The notes under the pieces were generated by a model. The model saw nothing but the letters and a program-made list of their open reading frames with translations, was not told the DNA's origin and did no database searches. A stretch of DNA of 64,000 bases from Galbula dea (lineage: Eukaryota; Chordata; Aves; Piciformes; Galbulidae), in contig VWZX01002867.1 of NCBI GenBank assembly GCA_013399015.1, positions 1,163,368 to 1,227,367 of the forward strand, in the 5' to 3' direction. Below are positions 12,833 to 23,324 of this stretch, piece after piece (positions within the stretch are counted from its first letter, which is position 1; every line of letters starts with the position of its first letter). A program made the position numbers and the translations under genes.

Positions 12833-14251
12833 ACTTTCAGGCTTGCAAGTTCTTTCTGGGGGACATTTAAGGATCATTGGGATGGATGTTTTTCTGCCAG
12901 CATCACGCTCTGACATTGGAATGCTCAAGCACAGTAGCTGATCATCCTCAGGGTGAGCTCTCCCAGGCTGATTGCATCCAGCCTGGATTTATTCCTGTGT
13001 GTTTTGCTTCTTCCAGTAAAAGGTAGTCATGCTTGGTATTTATAACCCATTCCCACTTTTCTTCCTGGATGTTATTCAGATGCATTTTTACATCCCTTTG
13101 GATTCTCTTCTTTGGAAAGTCCCTGGAGAAGTATCGGCCAAAGTGAATAACAACCGGAAACAATAACATGGAGAGAGATAACATCAGGAGGAGTGAGCTT
13201 TGTTTAGAGATGTGAACAGCTTTTCCAGTAAACCACCAACTAAAGAGGTTCTTCAAACTTGGAAAGGTTGAAAATGGGGTGGTTGGGAAAGAAACAGGGT
13301 GCAGAGAAGCTTTGGGTTGTGGGGAAAAAAAAAGAAAGAGAGACCGTGACTCTTTTCTTGAGGGCATTGAATGAATGACAGATAAGATTGTGTCATAATG
13401 TGCACATCACAGATGTGGCACCACCTGCCTTTATTTGAAGCCAGAAGGGAAAGAGGTGGTGTTCCACAGAGGCAAAAGTGAGCTCACACAAGACAAAAAT
13501 GAGTATTTACTTACTGCACTCCAACAAGGGACACAAGATCTAGCAGTGACCTTGGTCTGCAGCTCAACCCTTGGGACTAACTCTCCCCATCAAGTGTTCT
13601 CACTGCTAGCAGCAGCCACTGTCTGCAAGCATGCTGTGAGTTGCAGAAAGTGCAGTTACTGAGGAGAGGCTGAGCTGAAAACTAAAATCACTGACCAGGA
13701 TTAGTTCTGTTCTAACCCAAACCAGGATAATTTGATTGTAGTTCTTTGAATTCAAGAACAACACAGCCAGTCATCCCTGAAGTTGTGACTGAGCATCACA
13801 AGCACAAACATGTTGGACTCTGTTGGACAGTGCTCATGGTTTGTGTTCTGGACTCCTCTGTAGCTCATGGACTCTCTTCTGCTTCTAATCTAGGATGTCT
13901 TGTTTTCCCAATATTGCTTCATCAACATTAGATCTAATCAGTGCCAGAGCATTTTTAAGTGTGAGCCTCCACAATTCCTAATTAGCCATGTAAAATCCTG
14001 GATATGGTAATTTTCCCTGTTGGTCTTTCTACATCAGGTCCTGAAATCCTCCAGTTCAGTTTTGTCCCAAGAAATGAGTAATGTTCATTGCAAACTCATG
14101 CTAGCAGGACACTTCCAAGGTCCTGCCTCCCACTCCTGTGATGTACTAAGCACATGGGAAACAGAGCAAAGCCCACGTGTGCAAGGACCACAGAGCCTCT
14201 GGATTCAGGAGTCACTGCTGCACCAACCACACACCATCTCATCTGAGGAAA
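12833..14251. other. unique DNA containing one protein-like minus-strand frame
   Basis: It contains the frame at 12948-13367 listed separately. Nothing else is recognisable. Confidence 0.55.
12948..13367 (-). other. unrecognised 139-codon open frame, coding potential uncertain
   Basis: A minus-strand ATG-to-stop frame of 139 codons. The middle contains a hydrophobic stretch (SSLLLMLSLSMLLFPVVIHF) that could form one membrane segment. It is followed by a basic and acidic tail (KKRIQRDVKMHLNNIQEEKW). Such a layout would suit a small single-pass membrane protein. I do not recognise a family, and I see no good acceptor and donor pair around it. Its length is within what chance allows in 64 kb, so it may simply be a random frame. 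It lies beside a CR1 fragment but does not overlap it. Confidence 0.1.
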
Positions 14252-14505
14252 CACCTCCAAGTATTGCCAGGGGAGGTTTAGGTTAGGTATTAGGACAAAT
14301 TTCTTCCCTGAAAGGGTTGTCCAGCCCTAGCACAGGCTGCCCAGGGCAGTGGTGAAGTCACCAACCCTGGAGGGATAAAAAAGAAGTTTAGATGTGGTGC
14401 TGAGGGACATGGTTTAGGGGTGACTTGGCAGTGTTAATAGTTGGATTTGATGTTCTTAGAGGTCTCTTCCAATGATTCTATAATTCTATTATTCTGTGAT
14501 TCTAA
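14252..14505 (+). mobile_element. CR1 LINE 3' fragment
   Basis: Sense-oriented CR1 3' end. It runs from GCCAGGGGAGGTTTAGGTTA through AGGCTGCCCAGGGCAGTGGT and GAGGGACATGGTTTAGGGGT to a degenerate octamer tail (TTCTATAATTCTATTATTCT). It is the same 3' type as the copies at 40.2, 46.4 and 47.9 kb. Confidence 0.94.
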
Positions 14506-15959
14506 GAAATAACTAGGAATAGAGGGTGTCTGCTGGTGAAGACTTGCACCCCTCCATTAAGTTTCTCTTTCATGGCATGCTCTGTCCCAGCACAGTGCAA
14601 GATCTCCCCAGCAAAGCCTCCTGCACCCATGCACGAGCTCCATTTTAACCTAACCCTACTTCTGCCCATTTCCTGTGCCACCAATTTTCTTCCATTTGCT
14701 AAGGAAGTGCAATATCAAAGGGAAATCTGGTCCTGCAGCAGCTTTCTGGTGTCTTTGGCTCCATCCATCCTGTGTCAGGAGCATTTCAAAGGGACCTGAG
14801 GACTCCCAGTGCTCTGCCTGACTCAGCCCAGTAGCCTGAACCCCTTCAACCCAGCCTGTAAGCATTTAAGGGCTTGTTGTTGCTTTTTGTTATTATTAAT
14901 ATTATTACTGTGCTTGTTCTGGCACAAAACCTCCTTTTCAATTCTCATTTCCCTGCTTAGAATTTTGGTCAAAGTTTAATTAAATTGAAGGGAGCTGGAA
15001 AAACCACATCATTCTAAAGTAAATGAAAGCAGTGGCTATTGCCAGGGGTGGCAGCCCTCAGTGTCACCCCTGGTCACACCACCACAGACACCCTGGGGAC
15101 CCAGGGGGACACGAGTGCTGCTGAGGGGAGTTCCAAGCTGCCACAGCCTTGAGATTAAATCCCCTTGGCAATGTGGCTTTCCCTTTGCTGGAGGAGGAGG
15201 GAAGAGGGTGAAGGGCTCCCTATGGACCCACAGTTAGAGGATGCTCAAAGGTGTCCAGGCAGGAGGTGGGGAAGCACCAGGACCCAGCAAAACGAAGCCC
15301 TTGTTTGTCCCTGCCCGTGCGGTCAGGCTCTGTGGGTGGGAGCAGGGGGGATCTGTTTTCCCAGGCTCCCTGCCATCAGGAATTACTGAGCTGCCATGAA
15401 ATGGGAGGAAATATTTCATTATAGGCACATGCACTTCAATTTCACATGATGGAAACTTCAGGATCAGCTTTCCTCCTTCCCTCCCTCCCTCCTCATCCCT
15501 GCTCCTGCAGGGTAATTCTGGGCATCCCCAGCGTGGTCCTCCTCAATATGCATCCTTTTTGGGGGAGGGCTGGGGCACCCTCCTTGCAGCAGGGCTTCCC
15601 CCTCCACAACCTGGGGTGCAGCTACACTTTGCAGTCATACAGCTTTCCTTGGAGGGAGCAAAGTGGGCACAGGTCTTAAAGAAAAAAAAGAGAAAGAAAT
15701 AATAAAATTAGACCCAAGATCTAAAAGAAATGTAGGTTGGGGAGTAGAGGATTGAGGGGAAACCCCACAACTCCATTCACCAAAGTTTTGGGGGCTGCCA
15801 AGCACCCAGGGAGGTTAAAAGGAGCTGCAATCACCCAGCAAGGAGCTATCCTTATGGGGTTTTTCTTTGTAAAAAGCTCTTTATTTTAGAGTGGCATCTC
15901 TCATGGCTTTCAAAGCACAAGGGAACATTAGCCTGCCCTGGGCAGTAAGGCCATAGAGA
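14506..15959. other. unique non-coding DNA
   Basis: No gene seen. It holds a TTATTATTAATATTATTA patch near 14890-14912, a polypyrimidine run near 15470-15500 and an A-rich purine run near 15677-15705, just ahead of the minisatellite block. Confidence 0.55.
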
Positions 15960-16119
15960 CCCTCTGTGCCACCCAAGAACCTTCTGTGCCACCTAGGGAC
16001 CCTCTATGACATTCAGGGACCCTCTGTGCCACCCAAGAACCTCCTGTGCCATCCAGGGACCCTTTGTGCCACCCGAGAACCCCCTGTGGCACCCAAGAAC
16101 CCTCTGTACCACCCCATGC
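15960..16119 (+). repeat. 20-bp minisatellite, 8 units
   Basis: Eight head-to-tail units of exactly 20 bp, consensus CCCTCTGTGCCACCCAAGAA. Starts are at 15960, 15980, 16000, 16020, 16040, 16060, 16080 and 16100. Unit ends alternate irregularly between AAGAA and AGGGA. There are no spacers, so this is a minisatellite and not a CRISPR array. The 20-bp period is not a multiple of three. Confidence 0.95.
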
Positions 16120-16179
16120 AAGATTGTTGCAGGAAAAGGAGAAACATCCCAGAATAACAAAACAAAGCTGGTGTGATGT

Positions 16180-16290
16180 GATGGGTTGGGGTTTGCTTTG
16201 TTTTGTTGTTTTTTGGGGGGGTGTTATTTTGGGGGTGGGATTTTTGGGGGGTTGTGTTCTTGGGTTTTGTGGGTTTTTTTGGTTTGTGTC
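16180..16290 (+). repeat. G/T-rich low-complexity stretch with G-quadruplex potential
   Basis: The plus strand is almost only G and T. G runs lie at 16215-16221, 16231-16235, 16237-16239 and 16246-16251, separated by short T-rich loops, which fits an intramolecular G-quadruplex. The strand asymmetry ends abruptly near 16292, where a C-rich stretch begins. Confidence 0.8.
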
Positions 16291-16449
16291 CCCTCCTCCC
16301 CGCCCCGATTATAGCCGTTTCCTGCTTTCCTCCCCCCATGTAACCCCTTACCTCCCCTAAATGGCAGCCAAAACAGAAGGAGGACCAGAGGTGCTCAGTG
16401 ATGGAACCAAAAGGAACAATTCCCCTTTTTGCCTTGGTGAGCCCCAAGA

Positions 16450-16970
16450 AGTGTGAGCGCTGCCGGAGAACATCTCCACGGGTAGGGGCAGGAGGGGTGG
16501 CAGACGGGGGGAAGAGAAGTTTTTCCCTCCTTGCCTGGGGTCCCCTTCGGGGCAGCCCCCGGGGGATGATGGGCGGAGGAGGGTCGGGGGGAGTCAGCCT
16601 GGCTCGGCGGCGCCCGCCGGTGTCAGCGGGGTTAATGCGGAGGGTCGGGGGCAGCGCCTGGCGCCCGGAGGGACCCTCCCCGCTCCGGCATCTCCCCGGA
16701 CCCTCCCTGGACCCCCTCCGGCATCCCCCAGGACCTCCTCGGACACGGTCTGGTCTGATCTCCTTCCAGATCGCTTCCTGGACCCCTTCTGCCATCCTCC
16801 CGGACCAGCTCCAGCATCCCCCTGGACCCCCCTTGGACCTGGTGTGGTGTCTCCTCGGCCTCCTCCTCTGGATCGGGTCCGGACCCAATGAGAGCAGCGC
16901 TAGGTTCTGCCCACTCCAGCCCCGGGTACCTTCCGAGCCCTTCCTGTGGGCTGCAGGGAGCGACTAGGAA
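16450..16970. promoter_or_regulatory. CpG-island-like segment
   Basis: This is the only CpG-dense part of the window. I count about 34 CpG dinucleotides in roughly 520 bp, and most of it is G or C, whereas the flanks are CpG-depleted. The core (16600-16680) includes CTCGGCGGCGCCCGCCGG. The right half carries imperfect repeats of a CCGGCATC...CCCGGACC...TGGACCCC theme, so part of the CpG content comes from a decayed GC-rich minisatellite. A possible donor (CACGG|GTAGGG) follows 16481, and no TATA box is apparent. CpG islands commonly mark promoters, but a GC-rich tandem repeat is an equally good explanation here. Confidence 0.5.
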
Positions 16971-17400
16971 TGGGAAAGAGTGGTAGAATGGGAATGAGGG
17001 TAATTATAAAGATAAAAGAATAAGAATAAGATTAAAATAATAGAGAAAAATGGCTGAAAAAGGTAGGTATGGGAAGAGAAAGGAAAGGGGAAAAGGGGAA
17101 ATAAAAAAGGGAAGAAAAGTAAAAGAAAAAGAAAGAAAAAGGAAAAGGAAAAGAAAAAGAAAATAAAAAGAAAAAGGAAAAGGAAAAGAAAAAGAAAAGA
17201 AAAAGAAAAAGAAAAAAGAGAAAAAGAAAGGAGAAGAAAAAGAAAAAAGAGAGAAAAAGAAAAAAGAGAAAAAAGAAAAAGAAATAAAGGAAAAAAAGGA
17301 CTAAGAACAATGGAAAAGGATAAAAAGAAAATGGGAAAAGACAAAAGACAAAAGGGAAAGGAAAAAAAGAAAAGGAAAATGGAAGAGAAAATAAAAATAA
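16966..17400 (+). repeat. purine-rich tract (GAAAA/GGAAAA-type)
   Basis: About 430 bp of almost pure A and G on the plus strand, built of GAAAAA, GGAAAA and GAGAAA units. From 17165 to 17284 it is 120 purines without a break. Long mirror-like purine tracts can form triplex (H-) DNA. The phenylalanine-, leucine- and serine-rich minus-strand frames across it are artefacts of composition. Confidence 0.9.
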
Positions 17401-17420
17401 TCCCATTTTAAATAAAGATT

Positions 17421-19010
17421 TATTACAGCACAGGAGGTTGGTGTCTGAGGATGCTCTGTCCAAAGCAGGGGTTGGTTTTTAACCCATGGGATGAGCTGAG
17501 CCAAGCATCCCCAGTGCCCAAGGGTCTCCCCTCGGGTCTTGGAGCAGGAAGGGGAATCACCCACCCACCACTACCCACCTGGCTGAGCCCTGGGAGGTGG
17601 TGGAGGTGTGGTGGGTGCCTGGGCTCAGCTACCTGCAGCCCAGCCCTAAGTGGAAGCTGCCCCTACCCAGTACAAGTTTTCCAGAGGTCCCCTCCAGGCA
17701 TCATTCCCACCAACCCCTGACTTCATTCCTCTGGTGTAGCCATGAGAAATAACATTTGTTTCCACACAAAATGATAACATTGTACCTTACTCAATTACAC
17801 ACCTAGGAAGCTTTTTTGTTCCCCCCCCCCCCCCCCCNATGAGTAATAAACCTCTGGAAAGGAAGAAAAAAAAAAGTAAGATTTATGATGGAAAGCTGAC
17901 ACAACCTTAAGTGGATAATTCAATTTTTACTCACTTTCTTTGTTCCCTACAGAGGCACTTAGAGCTACAAAGCCCAGGCAGAGACGGAAACAAGTCAGCA
18001 CAGTTTGTCACTGGTCCCTGCCCAGCCTGTACCAACAGCATGGATAAATATAAAGGGGTTTTTTTGAGAGGGGAGGGAGGCTTCTCTTCCTTCCACACAC
18101 ATCTACACCTACATCACTGCTTTGATTTTCTCTGGCTTTTCTTCCAGTTTAGTTTTTCTCCTGGTTGGGAATAAATTCAGAACAGGTTAAGATCTCCCTG
18201 CCTTTTATTTTAACCTATTTTTATTGATCTCAGTCTTTTAGGGGATAGATGAGTCCAAATTAGGGTCCTTTTTCTAACAAATCTCTAAGTATAAATACAC
18301 AGGAGGCAGATTTTGGGGTGCTCTGATTTTCTGTAACTAAATTCTGATTGTGTTTTCCTTTCCCCTTTTTCCACATTTCTAATCTTCTCCTAAGGAAAAG
18401 CTCTTCAAACTGGTAGTGATGCAAAGATGAGGGCAATTGCCTGACACAAAAGAAACTAAACTGGGTGAGGGCAAAATGCATAGAGAAGAAAAATATCCTT
18501 TCCCTAGACAAAAGCTCCTGAGTTTTTGTGGGTAACACTCTGCACCCCGTGGCATCTGCTGGGCTGTTGCTTCTTATGAGAATAATGTCATTTAAAGAGG
18601 TGAATATGGAGAAGTGATGGAAAAGAGAAAGATGTTTTGCAGGGATCCTGGTGACTGAGGATTATTTCCTCCCAAACTGCTGGCAGGAATGAGATTATTT
18701 CCATTTCAACTGCAAAACTTACTGTTTGATTCCAGATTGTATTGCCTTGACAATCCCACAGCCTGGGCTTATCAGCTCAGTTGATTTTGAGTCTCAAAAT
18801 GTGACCTAACAATAGCTTACAGGTTTTGGTTTTAAGTAAGAAATTCCCAGAGTGGAATTATTTGGGACTAACCAGAATAAATCCTGTGATTAAGCCCATC
18901 CAAAAATCCATGTATTTGTATTTAGGGAACCTGTTTATTTCATTTTTAATCATGATTTTAAAAGAATCTCTGACACAGGACAATGATGTCCTTGCTTGTA
19001 CACAGCTTTA
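17421..19010. other. unique non-coding DNA with an assembly-uncertain base
   Basis: It contains an AATAAA-type sequence just before it (17412), the C run with N at 17838, and a strong acceptor-like site ending near 17952 (TTTGTTCCCTACAG) without a matching donor. No recognisable gene. Confidence 0.55.
17821..17838 (+). repeat. poly-C run ending in an ambiguous base
   Basis: Seventeen C residues followed by N at 17838. The run length is probably not accurately sequenced, and the N marks a base the assembly could not call. Confidence 0.95.
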
Positions 19011-19019
19011 GACCAACAT

Positions 19020-19780
19020 GCACATGCACATCATTGCCTAGCAAGCACATGTGTGGACACATGGAGTTAGAGTGTGCACAGAGCATGTGCCTGCAGTCAC
19101 AGCACACACATGCAGCTGCAGCAGAAGGATGCAGTTAGCTCTCACACACACACACACACAAACTCCTACAGTCTGTGCACATGCAGTCACAGCACACACC
19201 TCTCTGTGCAGCCATGACCCAGGTGTATTCACTATGCACACATGAGCAGTTCCTGCACGAGCATGCAATGACAGCACACAAATGCCATGACAGCACACAT
19301 GAAATGACAGCACATGCACACACACATGCAATCAGAGAACACACACTTGCCATTGCAGCACAAACATGCCATCAGAGCACACACACACAGAGCAGGCATG
19401 CAGCTGCAGCACTCAACATGCAGTTGCAGCAGATGCACACGCTTGCAGCATGCCCACATGCACTCACAGCACATAATCACACAGCACACACATGCACTCA
19501 CAGCACACACAGGCACTCATAGCACACACAGACAGTCACAGCACCCCCACAAGCACCCCCAGAACACACACATGCACTCACAGCACATAATCACACAGCA
19601 CACACATGCACTCACAGCACACACAGGCACTCATAGCACACACAGCCAGTCACAGCACCCCCATAAGCACACACAGAACACACACATGCAATCACAGCAC
19701 ATATACACACAGCACACACATGCACACACAGCACATCCACACACACATGCAACCACAGCAACGATGCTCACATCCCCCTG
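19020..19780 (+). repeat. CA-rich degenerate satellite
   Basis: About 760 bp dominated by CAGCACACA, CATGCA and CACAC motifs on the plus strand, including a pure (CA)n run at 19143-19161. The right part has a clear higher-order unit, listed separately. Long open frames through it (for example 19314-19913) encode only His/Thr/Gln/Ser-rich repeats and are not genes. Confidence 0.92.
19457..19752 (+). repeat. 114-bp higher-order tandem repeat inside the CA-rich satellite
   Basis: CATGCACTCACAGCACATAA begins at 19457 and again at 19571, and a diverged form (CATGCAATCACAGCACATAT) begins at 19685. The starts are exactly 114 bp apart. Copies 1 and 2 differ at about 4 of 114 positions by my reading, and copy 3 is partial and decays after about 70 bp. 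This points to a recent 114-bp tandem duplication. Confidence 0.93.
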
Positions 19781-20141
19781 CAGTTCTCCCCCCACACACT
19801 TCCAGGCACTCAGCCCTCTCCCCACACTCGACTGTCTTACGTGCACCCACACCCTCACCCTGAGCACCCTGCACAGGCACCCACCCCTCTCCCCCCTCCA
19901 TCTCCACACATAGTTACCAGACACACAGGCATATTTTTATTGCAGCTGTCAGGAGCATGAAAAACCTTTCTGCCAGCACTCAGCACTGGCAATTTATGAG
20001 CCTGGTCTGTTTGAGTGAGGAGGGAGGGGGGGTGGGGATCAGAGAAGAAATGATGGGAGAGAAAATGGCCCATAAATTGTTAGCCATGATTTACACTGTA
20101 GTCCATTTGCAGCAGATTCTCTCTGGGTTTTTTTGGAGCCT

Positions 20142-20190
20142 CACACGCACACACACACACACACACACATACAGAAACAGACAGACAGAG
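20142..20190 (+). repeat. (CA)n microsatellite with CAGA extension
   Basis: A CA dinucleotide run with one CG interruption (20142-20170) passes into imperfect CAGA repeats up to about 20190. Confidence 0.95.
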
Positions 20191-20458
20191 ATCTTTCTCC
20201 TGCTCTCCTTCCCGTTGGGGTCCTGAGCTGGCCCAGCTGGAGGAAGGCAGTGAGCAGAGTTCAGTTGGTGCAGACAGAGCTAAAGTAAACAGACGTGGTC
20301 ATTCAGCAGGCAGTTAGCAGCCTTTGGACAGATGAGCAGGGCTTTGCAAGGACCACACACACAACCCCCTCTAGACCACACAGGGACCTGCCTGCATTGG
20401 CTTTGCACGCAACGCATGCAGGAGGATGGGACTCGGCCCATCAGGAGGGGATGGGGTT

Positions 20459-20513
20459 TCTCCAGGGCTTCTCCAGGGCTTCTCCAGTGTTTCTCTAGGG
20501 TTTCTCTGGGTCT
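20459..20513 (+). repeat. 11-bp minisatellite, 5 units
   Basis: Five head-to-tail units of a TCTCCAGGGCT-like 11-mer, with increasing divergence to the right (TCTCCAGTGTT, TCTCTAGGGTT, TCTCTGGGTCT). Confidence 0.93.
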
Positions 20514-22624
20514 CCAGCCCCCTGGCCACCCCGGGAAGTGTTTCCTGCTCTGGCTGCCCCTGTCCTTCCTGCTTGCTGGGTGATTAACTCTGTCACTCGG
20601 CCTGGAGAGCACGGTATACATTCCTCAGCAGAAGACATAGTGTACTGCTGGAAAGATGCCACCACTACTTCCACACAGCTCATAAAGTCATCTGCTGACC
20701 TTCTTCTTTTCTCCTTTCAAATTCAGCTCCTTGGGCTTCTACCTCCACCTTCAACTCCATTGCTCACTTATGAGGTACCAAACTGGTGTTAGCAGCTTGC
20801 CTCCTGTACTGCCCTCTTAGCCAAAAAGCCCTTTTGGGGAGTAATGCTGAAGGTTGAAGGCTTTTTGACCTTCAGCTTCACCTTGGCTGGAGAAACTCTC
20901 TGCTGAGACAGTCTACAGGTATAGTTAATTCATCTGACAAGAAATATGTAGGTAACCCACACACTTGGGTACTGCAAAGCATTCTTCTTCCTTGAGCAGA
21001 TGTCTGGACAAAGGCAAGGCATCCTTGAACCCCACTGAGCAATTTGCTCATATACTCCTCCAGTCCTTGCAAGCATCCCCAATACATGTTCCTTCCACCC
21101 CAGCCAGTTTTCAGCTGATGAGCATCACCCCAGCTCTTGCCCTACCATGGTCTGACTGGGTTTCATGCCTTTGAGACTGTTAGCAAGGAAGTTATTTGTT
21201 TTGATGCTGCTCCTCCTACCAGGATGGACACCACCATGGAGGCATCAGCACTGAAAACCTCTAACAGCTTTTCATACCCACTCTAACCTGCATGTTCAGG
21301 GTCCTTCCTGGCCATTCTGTGGGGCCAGGCTGCTTCTCTAGCATCACTTGCCCCCAGCTGGCCCTCACTGTAGGAGAAAGCAGGGATATCCTGGAAATAG
21401 CTGAGGTAGAAAGGGGCTGGAGGTCAGAGGAAGAGCCTGCCATCATTCCCACTTCACTGTTTCCAGCTTCCAACAGCACGGCGACCTTTCAGCTGGCACA
21501 TTGCCTTGCCACAGCCCTGTGGAGGTTTCACCCCAGCAGGGTGACGGCTTTCAGCTTGCCTCCTCTATGCCTCAAAACCCCTCTTGGAGCACTGAATTCA
21601 TCTTCCTTTTAACCTTCCTCATTCCTCATCCCAAACACGACCATGGCTTTTCACCCTCCAGGTCCCCTCATGACACAAGAGGAGCTCCAAGGGGAAAGTC
21701 GCATCCCTTCCCGCAGCAGCCTTAGAGCTGAGCTGGGCCAGAGCTCCAGCGCTTGAGATTATAAACCAGATCAGTGTTGGCCAGAGTGAACTCTGAGAAA
21801 TTACATTTGCCTGTCAGGATCATGTTAAAGCATAACACAGACTCTCATTTTCCCACTCCTTTGGCTCCGAGGGCGTTTTGGTCCCCGCTGAGAAACATGA
21901 AGGTCGTGGCCTTCAGGTTTCCAGATCTGCCCCTTCCACACCATAGGGAGATCTGACAACAGCCTTATTATTTATGTATCCAGGCAGGGGCTGCCTAATG
22001 AAACCCAGAGATTTTTATTGACACATGTTGGGGGCTCTGGGTAAGAGAGCAGCAATCTGTTGGGTGGTTCATGTAAACACAGTGGCTTATTCATTTCAGG
22101 TCAGTCCTCCAGGGTGGACTTTTCGTGCCAGGTTTGACAGCACTTAATTCACGCTGGGGTCACCCTTTGAGCTCTGGGAGCTGGTGATGCTTCCTCACCC
22201 GTGCCAGGAGAGCAGAGTTTTTCATTGGGTGTTTGCTGGAGAAGATGAGTGACAGGGGTAGAGCTAATTCCCTGCTGGGAATAAGAAGGGGAAAGTGGGG
22301 TTTTATAAATGTGGCTGTTGCTTGCTAGAGGGAGAAACAAAATAAGAATAAAAAATAAGTGGTGGTGAGAAATGTAAGATTTTTCTCATGGGTGATTTAG
22401 GAGAGGAAAAAGATCTGCAGCTAATGACTTTTCTACCCAGAAAGGTCTTATGATTTCTCAGCCCTGAGTTGGTCTTTCTCACCCTGCTAATAGACACAAT
22501 GAAAGTTTTCCTGAGTGGCACAGGAAGTCTTTGGGTTGTCCAGGTTGCTTTGCTGATGCTGCAAAAGGCACCAGCTTTGGGGTTACCCTGCAGAGCCCAG
22601 TTGCAAGGTCTCACCCCTCGTGCC

Positions 22625-22693
22625 CTGACCCTTAACTTTGCAGAGGGCTGACCCTTAACTTCACAGAGGCCTGACCCCTAACTTTGCAGAGGG
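22625..22693 (+). repeat. 23-bp tandem repeat, 3 units
   Basis: Three adjoining copies of a 23-mer beginning CTGACCCTTAACTTTGCAGA, starting at 22625, 22648 and 22671, with a few mismatches. Confidence 0.95.
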
Positions 22694-23324
22694 CTGCCTG
22701 GGTCTATTCCGGCTTCAGGAGGAAAGAGAAGCTTTTCTTGGCAAGGAAATGACTCCTAAGTAGTCTCCTCACAAACCCAGGAACATGTAGGAAAACTGTG
22801 GCTGAGTACATTTTAGTCTTGGTGTTTAAAAGACTGAAAAATGATTGCAGTTTCCTTTGGCAGTTGCAGTGGGAGCCTGAAGAGGTGACCTTTAGGGAGA
22901 TTCTGTTTACTGCAGCTCCAGGCTGGGAGCATTGCGTGAGCTTGGTGAATCTCTGTTCCCTGCCTTGGCTCTGACCTCTCTGCCTGCAGTCCAAACCCAA
23001 CAATAGGGAGGATACCTAGCAAATGCTGGCTGAGATAAATCACCCCTGAGCCTTCCCCAGAGGAGCTCAGCAGATGAGAATCACACATGGCTGCACATCC
23101 TCTGCCACCTCCTTCTCTGCAAGGTGCAAAGGCACAAAGAGCAGGAGATGATGCCACATTTGGCTTTTGGAGATCAGCTGCCAAAAAGTCACAGAGCCAG
23201 GAGTGTTTGCTTGAAGGATGAAGGTAAGGGTGGTGGCAGGAGTCCTTCCTGCTCCATGATGGAGCCACTGTGGATTTAGCAGCTTCTTCAATCATGTTGA
23301 GTTGTCCTGATTACGTTATAGATC

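Larger units (their letters stand above)
20191..23324. other. unique non-coding DNA with two small minisatellites
   Basis: It contains the 11-bp and 23-bp tandem repeats listed separately. The part around 21800-22130 has more CpG and developmental-enhancer-like AT motifs than its surroundings. No recognisable gene. Confidence 0.55.

Noticed and set aside
15960..16119. CRISPR-like regular array
   Set aside because: The 20-bp units are directly adjacent with no unique spacers, and the surrounding genome is avian.
16659..16676. TGGCGCCCGG sequence resembling a retroviral tRNA-Lys primer-binding site
   Set aside because: Only the first ten bases fit. It lies in a GC-rich segment with no LTR upstream and no gag/pol-like sequence downstream.
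16013..16888. 291-codon minus-strand frame, the longest in the window
   Set aside because: It crosses the 20-bp minisatellite, the G/T tract and the GC-rich segment, where stop codons are rare. The residue composition (Pro, Gly, Arg, Thr) follows the base composition and no domain is visible.
16398..16967. 189-codon plus-strand frame with a KCERCRR motif before a donor-like site
   Set aside because: Open mainly because of GC richness. The CxxC motif alone is not evidence of a zinc-binding domain, and no downstream exon was found.
16964..17463. Phe/Leu/Ser-rich minus-strand frames resembling multi-pass membrane proteins
   Set aside because: They are the complement of the purine tract, so the hydrophobicity is an artefact of TTT/TTC/CTT codons.
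19314..19913. 199-codon frame rich in His, Thr and Gln
   Set aside because: It is the translation of the CA-rich satellite. The 114-bp period divides by three and keeps the frame open.
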